Assembly (NCBI GenBank): GCA_003008705.1 | Contig: PDUO01000003.1 | Coordinates: 125,891 to 189,890 of the forward strand | DNA length: 64,000 nucleotides | From: Pezicula radicicola | Lineage: Eukaryota; Ascomycota; Leotiomycetes; Helotiales; Dermateaceae | Direction: 5' to 3' | Shown here: positions 1-12,407 of the stretch, in pieces | Position numbering within the stretch: position 1 is the first letter of the stretch | How the letters are laid out: each line of letters begins with the position of its first letter | Made by a program: the position numbers and the translations under genes | The notes under the pieces: model-generated | Database searches by the model: none | Told to the model about the DNA's origin: nothing | The model's input: the letters and a program-made list of their open reading frames with translations, nothing else

Positions 1-1736
1 ATGTATGTCGGTGACGACTAAAAAGTCTCTTCGGAATACTCTAACCAGCGATCTAATTGCTGACTTGGCGACTTGTCGTTCAAGAAGAAATTGTATGAAC
101 TGTGCCAAAAGACAAACAGCTGACTCAGGGAGTGAGAACTGTACATTCGACTTTGTTTCAGGCGTCCAATTTGATAATGAGGTAAGAAAAATGGCTTTGT
201 GGTGGTCTAACGAGTCTACCTGATCTCGTGAGACTGACGTCGTGTGCTCGATATCCTTGTAGTTTAGATAAAAGAAGGCTTGAGATGAGAAGTCATCCAT
301 GGACTCCTCCACCGATGGGGTGAGGTTGACGAGGGAGGGAGAACTAGACATGTGACTAGAAGATGTGCGTGAAGGCATCGTGACACTTAGAGAGAGCGTG
401 GTGTCTAATGATCAGGACCAACGTCTCGTTCTTCAAGCCCTCTATTCAGCGTTGTGTTTGTAGGTATGTAGTACGGTCGAAAGGAGGTCTCCTCACATCC
501 AATGAGAATGATAATAACAAAGCCGAAGATCTCCCTCTTTCGTCTGCAAGTTCATGATACTTCTCGTGCTGTCGTTCACCCTGGATGGATACTATGGGGC
601 TCCTGGGGAGCTTCTTTGCGTAGCAAGTGATGATGTGATCAGCACCTTCACTGCCGTAAGTGCAGCAGCCATGGAACATGCTATGGTGTCTACGACGCTA
701 TCTCATCCTTCGGAGGGAGGAAAAGCGAGAGTTGTTTGCCCTGAGGGTCCAATCACCGGACGACGACATTATCGCTGACGGTGCCTATCTCGCAGGTCGG
801 CTCTACTTGGGTGTTTCCCATACCAATATCCTCAAACCCGCCGTCAATGTCGCTCTCCCTTCTCCGACGACGAGGTGTCGCAATACTTCGTGTACCCACC
901 GCGATCTCATCGCTCATACGGTAGTTCTTGCAAGACTGCCCCGGGGTGGCTGGAAGTTCGGGGCCGCCGCGTCTTTTAAGGAAAAGGCGCATAGGGTAGT
1001 GTCATGATAAGGAGTACTCGTGCAGTAGTAGGGAACTCTAATCGTGAACTCTAATTAAAGCTGGAAGGGATGGGAGAAAGTGACAGATGCCAAGATGACA
1101 GTTCGGAGAATTAAGACGGCCAAGGCGGGCGATATCCCTGTGCAAGGCCTGTCAACACTAAGACATACCAAGACATCTCACCGTTTTGGATATTATTCTG
1201 CCGGCAGAATCCTTTCAGCTAACATCCTGGATATCATTCCAGTCATCGCACAGGTTTCGCCCACGTTCGTCGTGCACGGCATGCACCCCAACTACGCCAT
1301 ACAACCACCGTATGATGCCGTAACAGCAGCCTAACTCTCTCTACGAGTATACCGAGTACCTGAATCTCGGCATATCTCGCCCGACTGATCGTTACTTCGA
1401 TCCACTTCCAGTCAAGCAAGCAAGGACCGAGAGCTGTCCTATCTTCTGTTGTGTAACTTCCCAATGCGTCCAACAGGTTTTGAGGGACCGCAATGGAGCG
1501 AGTGCTCTGTATGGGGCTCTAGCCTCTAGGTTTCTGTCACCGAACAGTATTCGTCTGGCATTTTGTTGGCTTACAAAGAATAGCTCTCGCCAAATGCGCT
1601 GTATTGCTAGATCTGTCGAAACTTTGAAAGTTCGAAAGTTTGAAAACGAAGAGTTGCAAACGCATCCAATTACTCGTATCTGAACCCTGATTATTGTCTC
1701 CAAATAAGTCCCATTTAGTACGCAGCAGCAGCAGAC
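1..1736. other. No recognisable gene
   Basis: Several short open frames occur on both strands (for example 5-223, 660-1007 and 1080-1334), but none resembles a known family, shows convincing splice structure or continues across its stops. It is the left edge of the window, upstream of the first cluster gene, and holds the promoter of that gene. I looked for fatty acid synthase beta-subunit sequence here and saw none. Confidence 0.5.
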
Positions 1737-3261
1737 ATGACGGAAGTCCAAGCCGACGACAACAGCGTCAAGCCCTACGACGAGGTCATCACCAAGATTG
1801 TTGACTATGCCTATGACTATGAAGTTGAAAGTCCTCTGGCATGGACGCGAGCAACTGCCACATTGCTAGATGCTCTTGGAGCTGCCTTCGAAAGTATCAC
1901 CACTAGCACTGAGTGTGTGCAGCTCATAGGACCAACCTTGCCTTCGCCTGACAAGATTCCAGGCGGTTTCAAGCTTCCGGGAACCTCTTATGAGCTCGAT
2001 ATTCTGAAGGGAGCTTTTGATATGGGGTTGATGATTCGTTATCTCGACCACAATGATGCATTTCCTGGTGCTGAATGGGGCCACCCATCTGGTTAGTAAA
2101 GCTGGACTGGGAATCTGACTTGCTGTACTGATATTTTGGTTTTCAGACAACCTTGGAGCAATCCTAGCAACAGCTGATATCTTTACACGAGCAGCAGTTG
2201 CCGCAGGCAACAAAGATGGCGTCCTGACTATGCGCCATGTTCTCATTGCTCTCATCAAAGCATACGAGATCCAAGGCTGCTTCCAGATCAAAAACGCATT
2301 CAACAAAGTCGGCCTAGACCACGTTATCCTGGTGAAAGTGGGTTCGACAGCCATGGTATCCTGGCTTATCGGTCTCACAAAAGAGCAAGCCAAAGCTGCA
2401 GTCAGTCACGCGTGGCTAGATGGCCATCCACTACGCGTGTACCGGCAAGCTCCTAACACTGGTCCCCGAAAAGGCTGGGCTGGAGGAGATGCTTGTATGC
2501 GAGCTGTTCATCTTGCACTTTTGGTGAAAAAAGGCCAGCCAGGGGTCAAGGCAGTCCTCTCAACTCCACGATGGGGATTCTATGACGTTCTCTTCAAAAA
2601 CAACACATTCGACCTCCCACGACCATTCGGAACCTGGGTAGTCGAGAATGTACTCTTCAAGATCAACACAGCTGAAGGCCATGGCATGACTGCTGTGGAA
2701 GCTGCTCTTGAGATCGCCGACGAGTTGAAGAAACGCAATCTGAGCCCTGATGATATTGCGAGCATTAGAGTCAGGACCCAGGAAGCTGCAATGATCATTA
2801 TCAACAAGCAAGGGCCCCTTCACAATGCCGCAGATCGTGATCACTGTCTCAAATACATGGTCGCCGTCGTTCTGCTCAAAGGATCACAGATAGACACCGA
2901 GGACTACCAGAATGATAGTCCATGGGCGCAAGATCCTCGTATCGAAGAACTACGCTCAAAAATGACAATGGTAGAAGATCCAGAGATGACAAAAGATTAT
3001 CACAACCAGGAGATCCGTAGCTTGGCGAATGCCTTGAAAGTTACTCTCAAAGATGGAACGGAACTGGATGATGTCGTTGTTCATTTCCCACAGGGTCATG
3101 TGAGGAGAGCAGAGACGTTGGATTTAGTAAGGATTAAGACGAAGAAGAATTTGGCGCTCAAGTTGAGTGCTGAAAGGGTTGACGCAATTTTGGAGAAAAC
3201 GTCGAGTAAGGAGTTTTTTGAGACGCCTGTTAATGAGTTTATGGATTTGTTTTCTCTTTAA
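1737..3261 (+). CDS. MmgE/PrpD-family dehydratase (2-methylcitrate dehydratase-like; probable alkylcitrate dehydratase)
   Basis: Two exons, 1737-2091 and 2147-3261, give 489 aa. The 55-nt intron (GTTAGT...TTTCAG) restores the conserved segment HPSDNLGAILATAD. The protein has the 2-methylcitrate dehydratase signature early on (YLDHNDAF, then EWGHPSDNLGA) and the family's full length. Known PrpD enzymes remove water from 2-methylcitrate. Here the neighbours (citrate synthase, FAS, aconitate-type decarboxylase) imply dehydration of a longer alkylcitrate to an alkylaconitate. The N-terminus (MTEVQADDNSVK) is acidic and shows no mitochondrial presequence, unlike the methylcitrate-cycle enzyme, so a cytosolic role is inferred. 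It is convergent with the citrate synthase gene. The family call is firm; the alkyl substrate is inference from context. Confidence 0.9.
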
Positions 3262-3794
3262 GGTAGAGGGATTTGGAGAGGAATTTTGAGGTCACGATAC
3301 AATTTAGATTTAGAGAGGAGAAGTGAAATAGATTTGTCCTCGTGTGCAATGAATCCTTCTCAGATCCTTTCTTCTTTGCTTGGTTTTAGAGTGACACAGA
3401 AACTATATTAAACCTCCGGAAAACTGACGTAACGAAATACATAAATCGATTTCTTCCTATTGAACTTTTCGTTTTCGCTGTAAAAATTAGTCATTTGGTA
3501 TAGTATTAAGATTTTGTTCCAAGCTCTCATTCAAATATGCGAAACATGCAGGTTCTTAGTAGATAAGTGAGTGAACTTAAGGAAATATGTTACTCAAACA
3601 CGTCGCCAAAGTTACGCAAGCTGTCTTAATTGAGATAAAGTTACAGTCTTACGCAAATGCCACTTCGTATCTACGAAAGTAATGACAGACAGTGATAGGA
3701 TTTCCCATAAAATAGCCTACTCTGTTCGTGTATCCCCATATCTCCAAATCAAAGGCGCCACCTCTCATATCAGCAAAAAGAAACAATCTTGTAT
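3262..3794. other. Convergent 3' intergenic region
   Basis: AT-rich sequence of 533 bp between the 3' ends of the dehydratase and citrate synthase genes. I see only probable untranslated regions and poly(A)/termination signals; no gene or repeat is apparent. Confidence 0.6.
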
Positions 3795-5459
3795 TCACGC
3801 CTCAGATACGGGGCCATTTAATCCATCTATCTTCTGATCGAGATTGCCAGTATAGAGTTGCCCAGGTCGCCAGATTCTCGTGGTTCCAGCTACAGAAATA
3901 TTGAATTAGCAAAGATTACTTGACTAATAAACAGTCTAGATTGGATGGAACTTACACATCGCTTCTTTCCAGTGTGCCATAAATCCTTGAGTTCTTGATA
4001 TAATTGACAGAGGAAGGATGAACTCAGGAGGAAACCCCCTATAATTCATTCGTCAGACATTTATCACTTAAACTAAATTGTACCTAGATATAAAACTTAC
4101 ATTGCACCATAAGTGAAAGCAGCAAAAAGATCAGCATTAGGCTTCAACTTCCTGGAAGTGAAATATTCGTCGTTGGACGCAATCCTGTTTAATTCAAATG
4201 CGACCTTCAGCAACGAGTCTTCAGCAATCTCAGTCTGTAGCTCAGAGAGAACTTCCTGGATATACACGGATCGAGGATCAGTAACGCGGTAGATACGATG
4301 TCCATATCCAAACAGACGTTCTTTACCAGCTTTGACCCTGTCGATCTTGGCTTGACAATTGTCAACAGATCCGATTTCTGCAATATCCTTGTAGGCGACT
4401 TCGATAGCACCTCCATGAAGAGGACCATACATAGCTGAGATGGCAGATACCATACATGAAATAGCATCAGGAAGAGACGAAGCGGTTTGAAGGAGAGCAG
4501 CTGTGGAACATGTCATCTCGTGATCCGCAATGAGAACCCAAAGTTTCTCGAAGTAGCTAACATATCGTGGATTGGGAAGACCTGTCTCTTTCTCGACGTG
4601 ACCCATCATGAGTAGCAGGTTTTCGATGTATGAAAGCTCGGGTCGAGGTTCGGTAAATTCGCGTCCTGTGTGGTGACAGTATACTATCGCAGTCACCTTT
4701 GCAAGACTAGCTATGACTTTGATGACTTGTTCGTCAACTAGTTGTGGGTTTCCAAGGTAGAGATTCTTGGCTGCGTGAGCTGGGATTGTATCCATTTGCG
4801 AGGATTGTACCGCTGTAAGCCCAGCGATAATCATTCCCATGGGGGAACCTTTGTTTCTTTTGACATGTTAGCTTAAAGAATAATGGGAAAAAAATAAGGT
4901 ATGACATCAAACTCACGGAAAGGAGCGAATGACGTTGAAGACGCTTTGGTCCAAATTCATAGCATTGAAGAGTTTAGTTTGAAGCTCGCTTGCTTCCTCT
5001 GCAGAAGGTAAATGACCCCAGCTTAACAAGTGTGCTGTGTCAATGAACTTTTTCCCACTCGAAATGAGATCGTCGATTGAGTAGCCACGGTATTGAATTA
5101 TGCCTTTCGACCCATCACTTTGTGCCGGCAGAATTGTGTTAGTCCTTATTCCAGTTTACCATACACCACACAAAGAGTAGCTTTACATACATGTAGGTAA
5201 TCTTGCTTTCACTGACAGCGGTATTTGAAAATCCAGGATCGAAGACCCTGATTCCATTTTCATTTTGGTCCGCATAGTACAGATTGTTTTCAGGGGCTTT
5301 TATCCGCTTGAGCTCGCTTGCATTTATCGAGTTATGGATTATGGGGATGTGAAAGTAATTCCCGGTACGACCATCCACAATATGTAAGGAGTTTCGAATC
5401 TTCTCTTCGTAATTGGCAGCTTTGGCTCCAGTCACTTCATCTGTAGTTAGAGAACCCAT
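3795..5459 (-). CDS. Citrate synthase family (probable alkylcitrate synthase)
   Basis: Five exons read on the minus strand: 5459-5191, 5117-4917, 4856-4101, 4038-3956 and 3889-3795, giving 467 aa. Splicing restores canonical citrate synthase blocks: ITYIDGSKGIIQYRGYSI, FNVIRSFP followed by PMGMIIAG, and a C-terminus RIWRPGQLYTG. The catalytic triad is present: His304 in GPLHGGA, His343 in GYGHRIYRVTDPR and Asp399 in NADLFAAF. The enzyme would condense an acyl-CoA with oxaloacetate. No mitochondrial presequence is visible (MGSLTTDEVTG), in contrast to primary-metabolism citrate synthase. It is divergent from the FAS alpha gene across a shared 0.7-kb promoter, which fits co-expression and a long-chain acyl substrate supplied by that FAS. 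The family is certain; the acyl chain length cannot be read from the sequence. Confidence 0.93.
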
Positions 5460-6156
5460 TGTAAAAATGACAACGAATCAAAATGTTTCAAATGTTTCAC
5501 TTTGTGTGAGGGGAAATTTGCTTGGAAAATGCTTGACTTGATAATCAATCAGACACTCGGCACCGCATATTTATTCACACTCTGAAAGACACTTATTATT
5601 CGTATCTGCTGTTCACTTAGTCTTGTTCTCGGTCATAAGCATTGCACTTCTCCGACGAGTTGGCGAGTCGCTTAATTCATAAATCGCTCGCCGAAAGAGT
5701 CCGAATGCATAAATATTAGCCGATTAATGGATTTCGGAGGGTCCTAGAGGATTGCATTCATGGGATTCATCATTGGTTAGCACACAAAAGTAATGATGAC
5801 AATCAAAGTGGGCCACTGAATTACACCTGTCGGCCCTCCGCACCCGTCACGCGAGGTAATGAACGAGGGAAGAACACCACCAGCCACAACCATGCAAAAC
5901 TCGGCCAGAGCAGCTCGAGTGGGTTCGGCCCTCAAGATGCTCCCCGTCCAACGTTTTGCATGTGACTTCCCATGGTGCTCCGGTATCTATATGGATTGTT
6001 AGTGAAGAATTGGGAACCTTGGCATCACATTAGTTCCAAATATTACCACATTTACCAAGTATTCCTCACTCCAAGCTTGTCAAGCTTCATCAACTTCCCT
6101 CATCAGCCACAGGAGTCTATCAGCCACCCACGTGATTCGCCCCCCTTTCCACCACC
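5460..6156. promoter_or_regulatory. Bidirectional promoter, citrate synthase / FAS alpha
   Basis: A 697-bp divergent intergenic region. It contains the octamer GGTGCGGA on the minus strand at 5837-5844 and TCGGCAC at 5557-5563, both found again in other cluster promoters. The FAS start sits in a good context (CACCACCATGA) with a C/T-rich leader just before it. No regulator binding site is known for this locus; the role of the shared words is inference. Confidence 0.5.
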
Positions 6157-9100
6157 ATGACACGCAAGAAGAATGAAACACGAGCAGCCTCACTTGCCTT
6201 GTCCGCTAGCAACAAACAGTCGGTGGCACACAAATTATTGATCGAGCTTCTATCGTCAGTAGTCCATCAATAGTTTACCTGTGCTATGTTAACCCGCAAA
6301 CAGATATCAATTCGCGTTCCCTGTCAGATGGTAAGTACTACTAGAAATATGAAAGGTGTTAGAACTATTCAACTCACAGCCACTAATAGGATCGAGACAC
6401 AAAATGCTTTCTTTGACAGGGACCAGACCATACGAAGATATGTCGAAATTGGTCCCACTCGTGTTCTTGCCAATATGGCTAAGAAGACGGTTGAACAGCA
6501 GTTTGGAGCTCGAGACAAATCACGTTCAATCCAGAGGAAATTTTTATCTTCTGGAGATGACGCGAAGGATATCTTCTATCACTATGAAGAGAACGAAAGT
6601 GATAGTCAGGAGACTGCCGATGAAGTCCAGGCCACGAGCAAAGCTGATGCACCTTCGGCGACTCCTTCAACCCAACCTACTATTACTGCCACACCTACTG
6701 CTAAATCACCAACTCTATCACCCACAAATTCCTCTCCAGCACAGCAAGTGACAGATTCGCCATTAAGTGCAAAAGATATTGTACTAGCTCTGACAGCCCA
6801 GAAACTCAAGAAACCTTTCGATCAAGTTCCCGTGGAAAAGTCCATACGGGAGCTCTCCGGCGGTAAGGCTATTCCAAATGTTGTTAAAAATGTGACTAAT
6901 AAATTTTTGTACAGGAAAATCAACACTCCAGAATGAACTTATTGGTGACTTAGGTGCAGAGTTGGGAAACCTGCCTGATGGGTCGGAGGACTTGACTTTA
7001 GCAGCGCTTGGTGAAAGCGTTGCTTCTACATTTTCCGGCCAACCAGGAAAACAAATATCCACACTGATCTCCAAGCTCATTTCATCAAAGATGCCTGGAG
7101 GCTTCAATCAACAAGCAATCAGACAGCACTTGAGTTCTAATTGGGGTTTGGGCCCACAACGTCAGACAGCAGTAATCTGCTTTTCGATCTCTGCTGAGCC
7201 ACCATCTCGCTTGGCTAATATTGAAGCTGCCAAGGAGTTCTTCGATTCCGTGGTCCAAAAATACGGCGCCTTTTCAGAGATTGCATTAAGTGCTGGTGCG
7301 TCCATTTCACAAACCTCAGCAGGTCAGCCAACCATGATTGATGCTGCCAGCCTTGATTTGGCGACAAAGGAGTACAAGGATACTCTTGCAAAAATCCACG
7401 ATGTGTTGAGTAATTTCCTTGGTGTTGATAGCGGCGCTGCTGGGGAAGATGCAGTTGCTGCTTTGGAAGCGTCAAAAGAGCGACTGTCTGAAAAACTAGA
7501 GCATTGGAACGCTGAGTTTGGCGACGAGATTTCCACTGGAATAATCCCAATATTCGATCCACGAAAAGAACGCTTCTACGATTCTTGGTGGAACTGGGTC
7601 AAAGTAGACTTGATCTCCTTCATTCAAGATCTGCAGCTGCAACCTGGAAATGGTTACGTGCTCCCGGACGTTGAAACTCGACGCCAGCAAATTTTAAATC
7701 GATGGACACCAGCATGTGCACAGATTACCGAGTTCTTTTCTCTAGCTAGCAACGATAATATGGTTCTCAAATTAAGCCTTCAGAGGCTTTTGGAAACCGG
7801 AACTTCCACACTGGACAAGCCTCCAACATTCAAATTTACCAATCCAGTCAAAGCCCCCAAAACGACGATCGATCCCTCTGGAAGAATTGTGTACACAGAA
7901 GTCTTGCGAGGATCAAGCCACAATCGGAGTAACTACGCTTGCGTAATTTATGATGGCTCCTGGGATTCAAGTACTCAGCAAAATTTACCTTTTATTCATC
8001 TCAAAAGCCGTCAAGGACAAGACTGGAAATACAACAGCGAATGGACTGATATTTTGATGGAATCTTTGGCTGTTGGAGTAACCTCAGGTCTTACTTTCGC
8101 CGGCAAGATTGTCCTCGTCACTGGTGCAGGCCCAGGATCAATTGGCTCTGAGATCGTTCGAGGACTACTTGAGGGTGGTGCTGAGGTACTGGTTACTACC
8201 AGTCGTGTGCCTTCTTCGACGGCTAAGTTTTACAGCGACATGTATAAAAGCTATGGGTCGAAAGGAAGCAAACTTATTGCTCTTCCCTTTAATCAGGGAA
8301 GCAAGCAAGATTGCGAGGCTTTGATCAACCATATTTACACAAACAAATCAGGCTATGGAGGTGATTTGGACATCATTATTCCATTTGCAGCTATCGGTGA
8401 TTCTGGTCAGCTGGATAACTTGGGCAGCAAATCAGAACTTGCACATCGGTTGATGCTCACCAATCTGCTGCGGTTACTAGGCTATGTGAAGCAGCAAAAA
8501 GCTCAGCGCAACTTCAATTCTCGACCAACCAATGTCATTCTTCCACTGTCTCCAAACCATGGCACTTTCGGTGGCGATGGTCTTTATTCTGAGTCCAAGT
8601 TAGGATTAGAGACCCTCTTCAATCGGTTTTACTCCGAGGGCTGGTCGACGTATCTCACTATTTGTGGTGCAGTGATAGGATGGACTCGCGGAACAGGACT
8701 TATGAGTGCCAACAACATGCTTGCCGAAGAGGTCGAGTCGCACAACACACTTACTTTCTCTCAATCAGAGATGGCATTCAATATTCTTGCACTTGCCATT
8801 CCAGCAATTGCCTCAATCTGCGAAGATGAGCCTGTCTATGCGGACCTGAGTGGAAACTTGCAGTCAGTTCCTGATTTGAAGGTAATACTGTCATCAGCGC
8901 GCAAGAATTTCTCCAAACAAAGCAAAATTCGCAAAGCTCTTGTCGCTGAAAATTTGCACGAGCAAACTCTCCTCGGCGCCCACCTGGCAACCGAGTCTAA
9001 CAAACAACCTCCAAGGCGCCGTGCAAATCTGCAAGTCGGATACCCCAGTCTAAGCGATTACAAGACAACAACTGTCAACGTGCCAGATCTCAGTGGCATG

Positions 9101-11991
9101 GTGGATCTGAAGCGCACCATTGTTGTGGTCGGATTCTCTGATCTCAGTCCTTGGGGAAGCTCAAGGACAAGATGGGAGATGGAGCACAAAGGCGATCTGA
9201 CGCTTGAAGGGTACATTGAAATGGCCTGGATCATGGGATTGATCAAGCACTTTAATGGCGAAGTGAAAGGCGAGCCATTTGTGGGATGGGTTGATGCCAA
9301 AACAAAGGAACCTGTTCACGATGATGAAATGAAGGAAAAGTATGGCAAGACCATCATGGAGCACTCTGGCATCCGGTTCATTGAGCCAAAGTTGTTCGAT
9401 GGATATGATCCAGAGAAGAAGGAATTCCTTCACGAAGTCGTTGTCGAAGAAGATTTACCACCGTTTGAGGTTTCGAAAGCCACAGCAGAAGCCTTCAAGC
9501 TACGACATGGCGATAAAGCTTCGATAAGTGCCATTCCTGGTTCTGACTCTGACGAATACAAAGTCCAGATCAAGAAAGGAGCCCATTTTATGATTGCAAA
9601 GGCAGTTCCATTTAGCCGTTTAGTTGCCGGACAACTTCCAAGCGGTTTTGACCCCGTCAATTACGGAATTCCAGAAGATATCGTGTCGCAAGTAGACCCT
9701 ATTACCATCTACGTATTATGCTGCGTGTGCCAAGCTTTGCTGAGCGCTGGAATCCAAGATCCATATGAAGTATACAAGCATATTCACGTATCAGAGTTGG
9801 CAAACTGTATTGGAACTGGTGTTGGTGGCTTGAAAGCTATGCGTGGAGTTTACCGAGATAGATATCTCGATCGTCCGGTGCAAAGCGATATTCTGCAAGA
9901 ATCATATCTTAATGTCATGGGTGCGTGGACTAACATGCTCTTGCTCGCTTCTGCTGGACCCATAAAGTCTCCCGTTGGCACTTGTGCAACTGCTGTCGAG
10001 TAAGTCTTTCATCCCTCTTTCTTCGTTAAGATTTCAATTTGGGGGAGCGTTGGCTGTGGGAACTTCGCCCAAAAGTCTATTCAATTTTGAATTAGCTCAA
10101 TACTAACACTCATAACAGGTCAATGGATTCTGGATGTGAATCAATTTTACTAGGAAAAGCAAAAATGGCCTTCGTAGGCGGTACCGACGATTTCCAGGAA
10201 GAAATGTCATATGAATTTGCAAACATGAAAGCTACCTCGAACACACACGACGAACTTGCCAAAGGCAGACTACCGAGTGAAATGTCTCGTCCGGGTACCA
10301 CAACTCGAAGTGGATTTATGGAGTCAGCTGGCTGTGGCATCCAAATTATAATGAATGCCGAGCTTGCATTGGAGATGGGACTTCCCATTTACGCAGTTTT
10401 AGCACATACGCAGATGGCAGGAGACCGTGTAGGACGGTCTGTACCAGCTCCCGGACAGGGTGTACTGACGGCCGCAAGAGAATCTATTAGAGCCGCTGAT
10501 TCTCCACTACTTAATCTTGAGTATCGAAGAAGAAACCTGAACGAAACTCTTCAAGCCATCCAAATGTGGCATACCAAGGAGCTGCTCAATGCAAGGCAGA
10601 TGCCAGGAGATATCACCAAGATCGTAAGGTCCATCGAAGCTACCTCAGAGTGTCGGATCAGAGATGCTCGAAACCTTTGGGGCAATGATTTCCGCAGACA
10701 AGATCCCGAAATATCACCAATGCGAGCTGCTCTTAGCGTCTGGGGCTTGACCGTGGATGATATCCAGGTTGCTTCATTACATGGAACGTCTACCAAGGCT
10801 AATGATACTAACGAGTCCGATGTCATCAATAAACAGATGAACAAACTTGGACGATCCAAAGGCAATCCAGTTCTTGCAATCTCTCAAAAATACCTTACTG
10901 GTCATCCTAAAGGTGCAGCCGGAGCATGGATGTTTAATGGTTGTTTGCAGGTCCTTCAAACTGGCATTGTTCCAGGGAACCGCAATGCGGATAATATCGA
11001 CGAGAGCTTCCAACAATATGAGCATGTACTTTACCCCTCACAAACAATACAGACATCTGGCATTAAAGCCTTCATGTTAACATCCTTCGGATTTGGACAA
11101 AAAGGCGGTATTGCTATCGCCATCGCACCAAACTATCTCTTCGCGGCCATTACAGAAGAACGATTCAATAATTATCGTGCTCGGGTCCTGCCACGTCAGG
11201 AAAAAGCAAATAGAACTTTCATCACTGGTATCATGACAAATTCCATCTTCAAAGCCAAAGATCATTCACCATGGAAGAAGGAAGACGAAACCAAAGTCTT
11301 CTTGGATCCCCTTGCTCGAGTCTCATCCGATACACTCACCAACGAGATTGCTTTCGATGGCAAGAATCTTCATCCCGTCACAACCACAGTTGATGCTGGT
11401 CCAAAGGCACAAGACGCAGCTTTAAACGAGCAACTCAATTTTTTGAACCAAATATCCAAACAATTCCTGGATACTAATGCGAGCGCATCTACAACTGGCG
11501 TTGGAGTCGATGTCGAAAATATATCCTGCATCAATTTTGAAAACGCAATTTTCGTAGAGCGGAACTTCACTTCAGAGGAGAGAGCCTATGCTAAACGTTC
11601 TCCAAATCCACAAGCTGCCTTTGCCGGGCGATGGAGTGCAAAGGAAGCTGTGTTCAAGTCTCTAGGTGTGCAATCTAAGGGTGCCGGTGCAGCAATGAAT
11701 GAGATTGAAGTGTGGAGTGACGGAGGTGTACCAATGATAAGGGTAAGCCATACCATGTCTCGTTTTTCGTCTATCTTGTTTCTGGATTTAAATTGGAACT
11801 TACTGACTTATCTTCTGTGTATCTAGCTTCATGGAGAAGTAGCACAGATTGCAAAAGCAAAGGGAATTAGTGACTTTAAGATTAGTATCTCACATTGTCC
11901 CGATACGGTTATGGCTGTTGCGGTTGCGGTTAAGAGTCAGGGAGCGGAAGGATGTGGTGGGTGTGTTGAAGGGAAGGGGTTGTCATTCTGA
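6157..11991 (+). CDS. Fungal fatty acid synthase, alpha subunit (cluster-dedicated)
   Basis: Six exons: 6157-6254, 6304-6330, 6390-6862, 6915-9999, 10119-11742 and 11827-11991, giving 1,823 aa, close to full family length. Domains in order: C-terminal piece of the malonyl/palmitoyl transferase (LLIELLSYQFAFPVRW, then YVEIGPTRVLANM); ACP with phosphopantetheine Ser202 in SGGKST; ketoreductase with VTGAGPGSIG from about residue 601 and Tyr757 in YSESK; ketosynthase with Cys1223 in VGTCATAVES, His1449 in HGTSTKAND and His1490 in TGHPKGAAG; and a C-terminal phosphopantetheinyl transferase (GVGVDVENI, WSAKEAVFKSLG). All active-site residues I can check are present. Exon 2 is only 27 nt but is needed for the conserved YQFAFPVRW. 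A partner beta subunit is required for function and is not in this window. Its position beside the citrate synthase marks it as pathway-specific. Confidence 0.95.
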
Positions 11992-12407
11992 AGGGTTATT
12001 TTGGGCTATGTTACGGGGTTTAGAATTTCTGTCTTTTTTTGGGGGATCTTTGGGTAGATTGGGAACTATTTTTGAAGCTTTGTTTCGATTTAGATTTAAA
12101 TTATGACTTTTCACTTTTCGTTCATTTACAAGCTTAGGTCAAATGACTTAACGGAAAGTTGAATTCAATCAAGTGAGTTGCCCAAATAAAGTAATTTGTT
12201 TAAAATAATCCAGTCACCTGGGTAATTGTCCTCCTATGTGACTATTAATTTAGACACTTGTAGTCATGTAGTAGTAATGATATGCCATAGAACACAACTT
12301 GATATTTATATGTAGACTAGCTAAGGCATTGGAAGCAAAATAACCGAACAAAAACCCTCGAGATTCTCATCATACTCTATATTCAGAAGGTCAAAAAGTA
12401 AGCCTAT
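11992..12407. other. Convergent 3' intergenic region
   Basis: AT-rich sequence of 416 bp between the FAS alpha and cyclase stop codons. It holds probable 3' untranslated regions only; no gene or repeat seen. Confidence 0.6.

Noticed and set aside
1..1736. Possible decayed FAS beta fragment at the left edge
   Set aside because: None of the six-frame peptides here resembles acetyltransferase, enoylreductase, dehydratase or malonyl transferase motifs.
1737..5459. Primary methylcitrate-cycle gene pair (mitochondrial 2-methylcitrate synthase and dehydratase)
   Set aside because: Neither protein shows a mitochondrial presequence, and they sit with a dedicated FAS, a CAD-like decarboxylase and tailoring genes; no methylisocitrate lyase is present.
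5972..6160. Small upstream ORF before FAS alpha
   Set aside because: It overlaps the FAS start by an ATGA, ends in low-complexity proline, and is in another frame; at most an upstream ORF, with no support.
6356..6751. 131-codon + frame inside FAS alpha
   Set aside because: It is a frame shadow of the true FAS exon 3, which carries the conserved transferase and ACP sequence.
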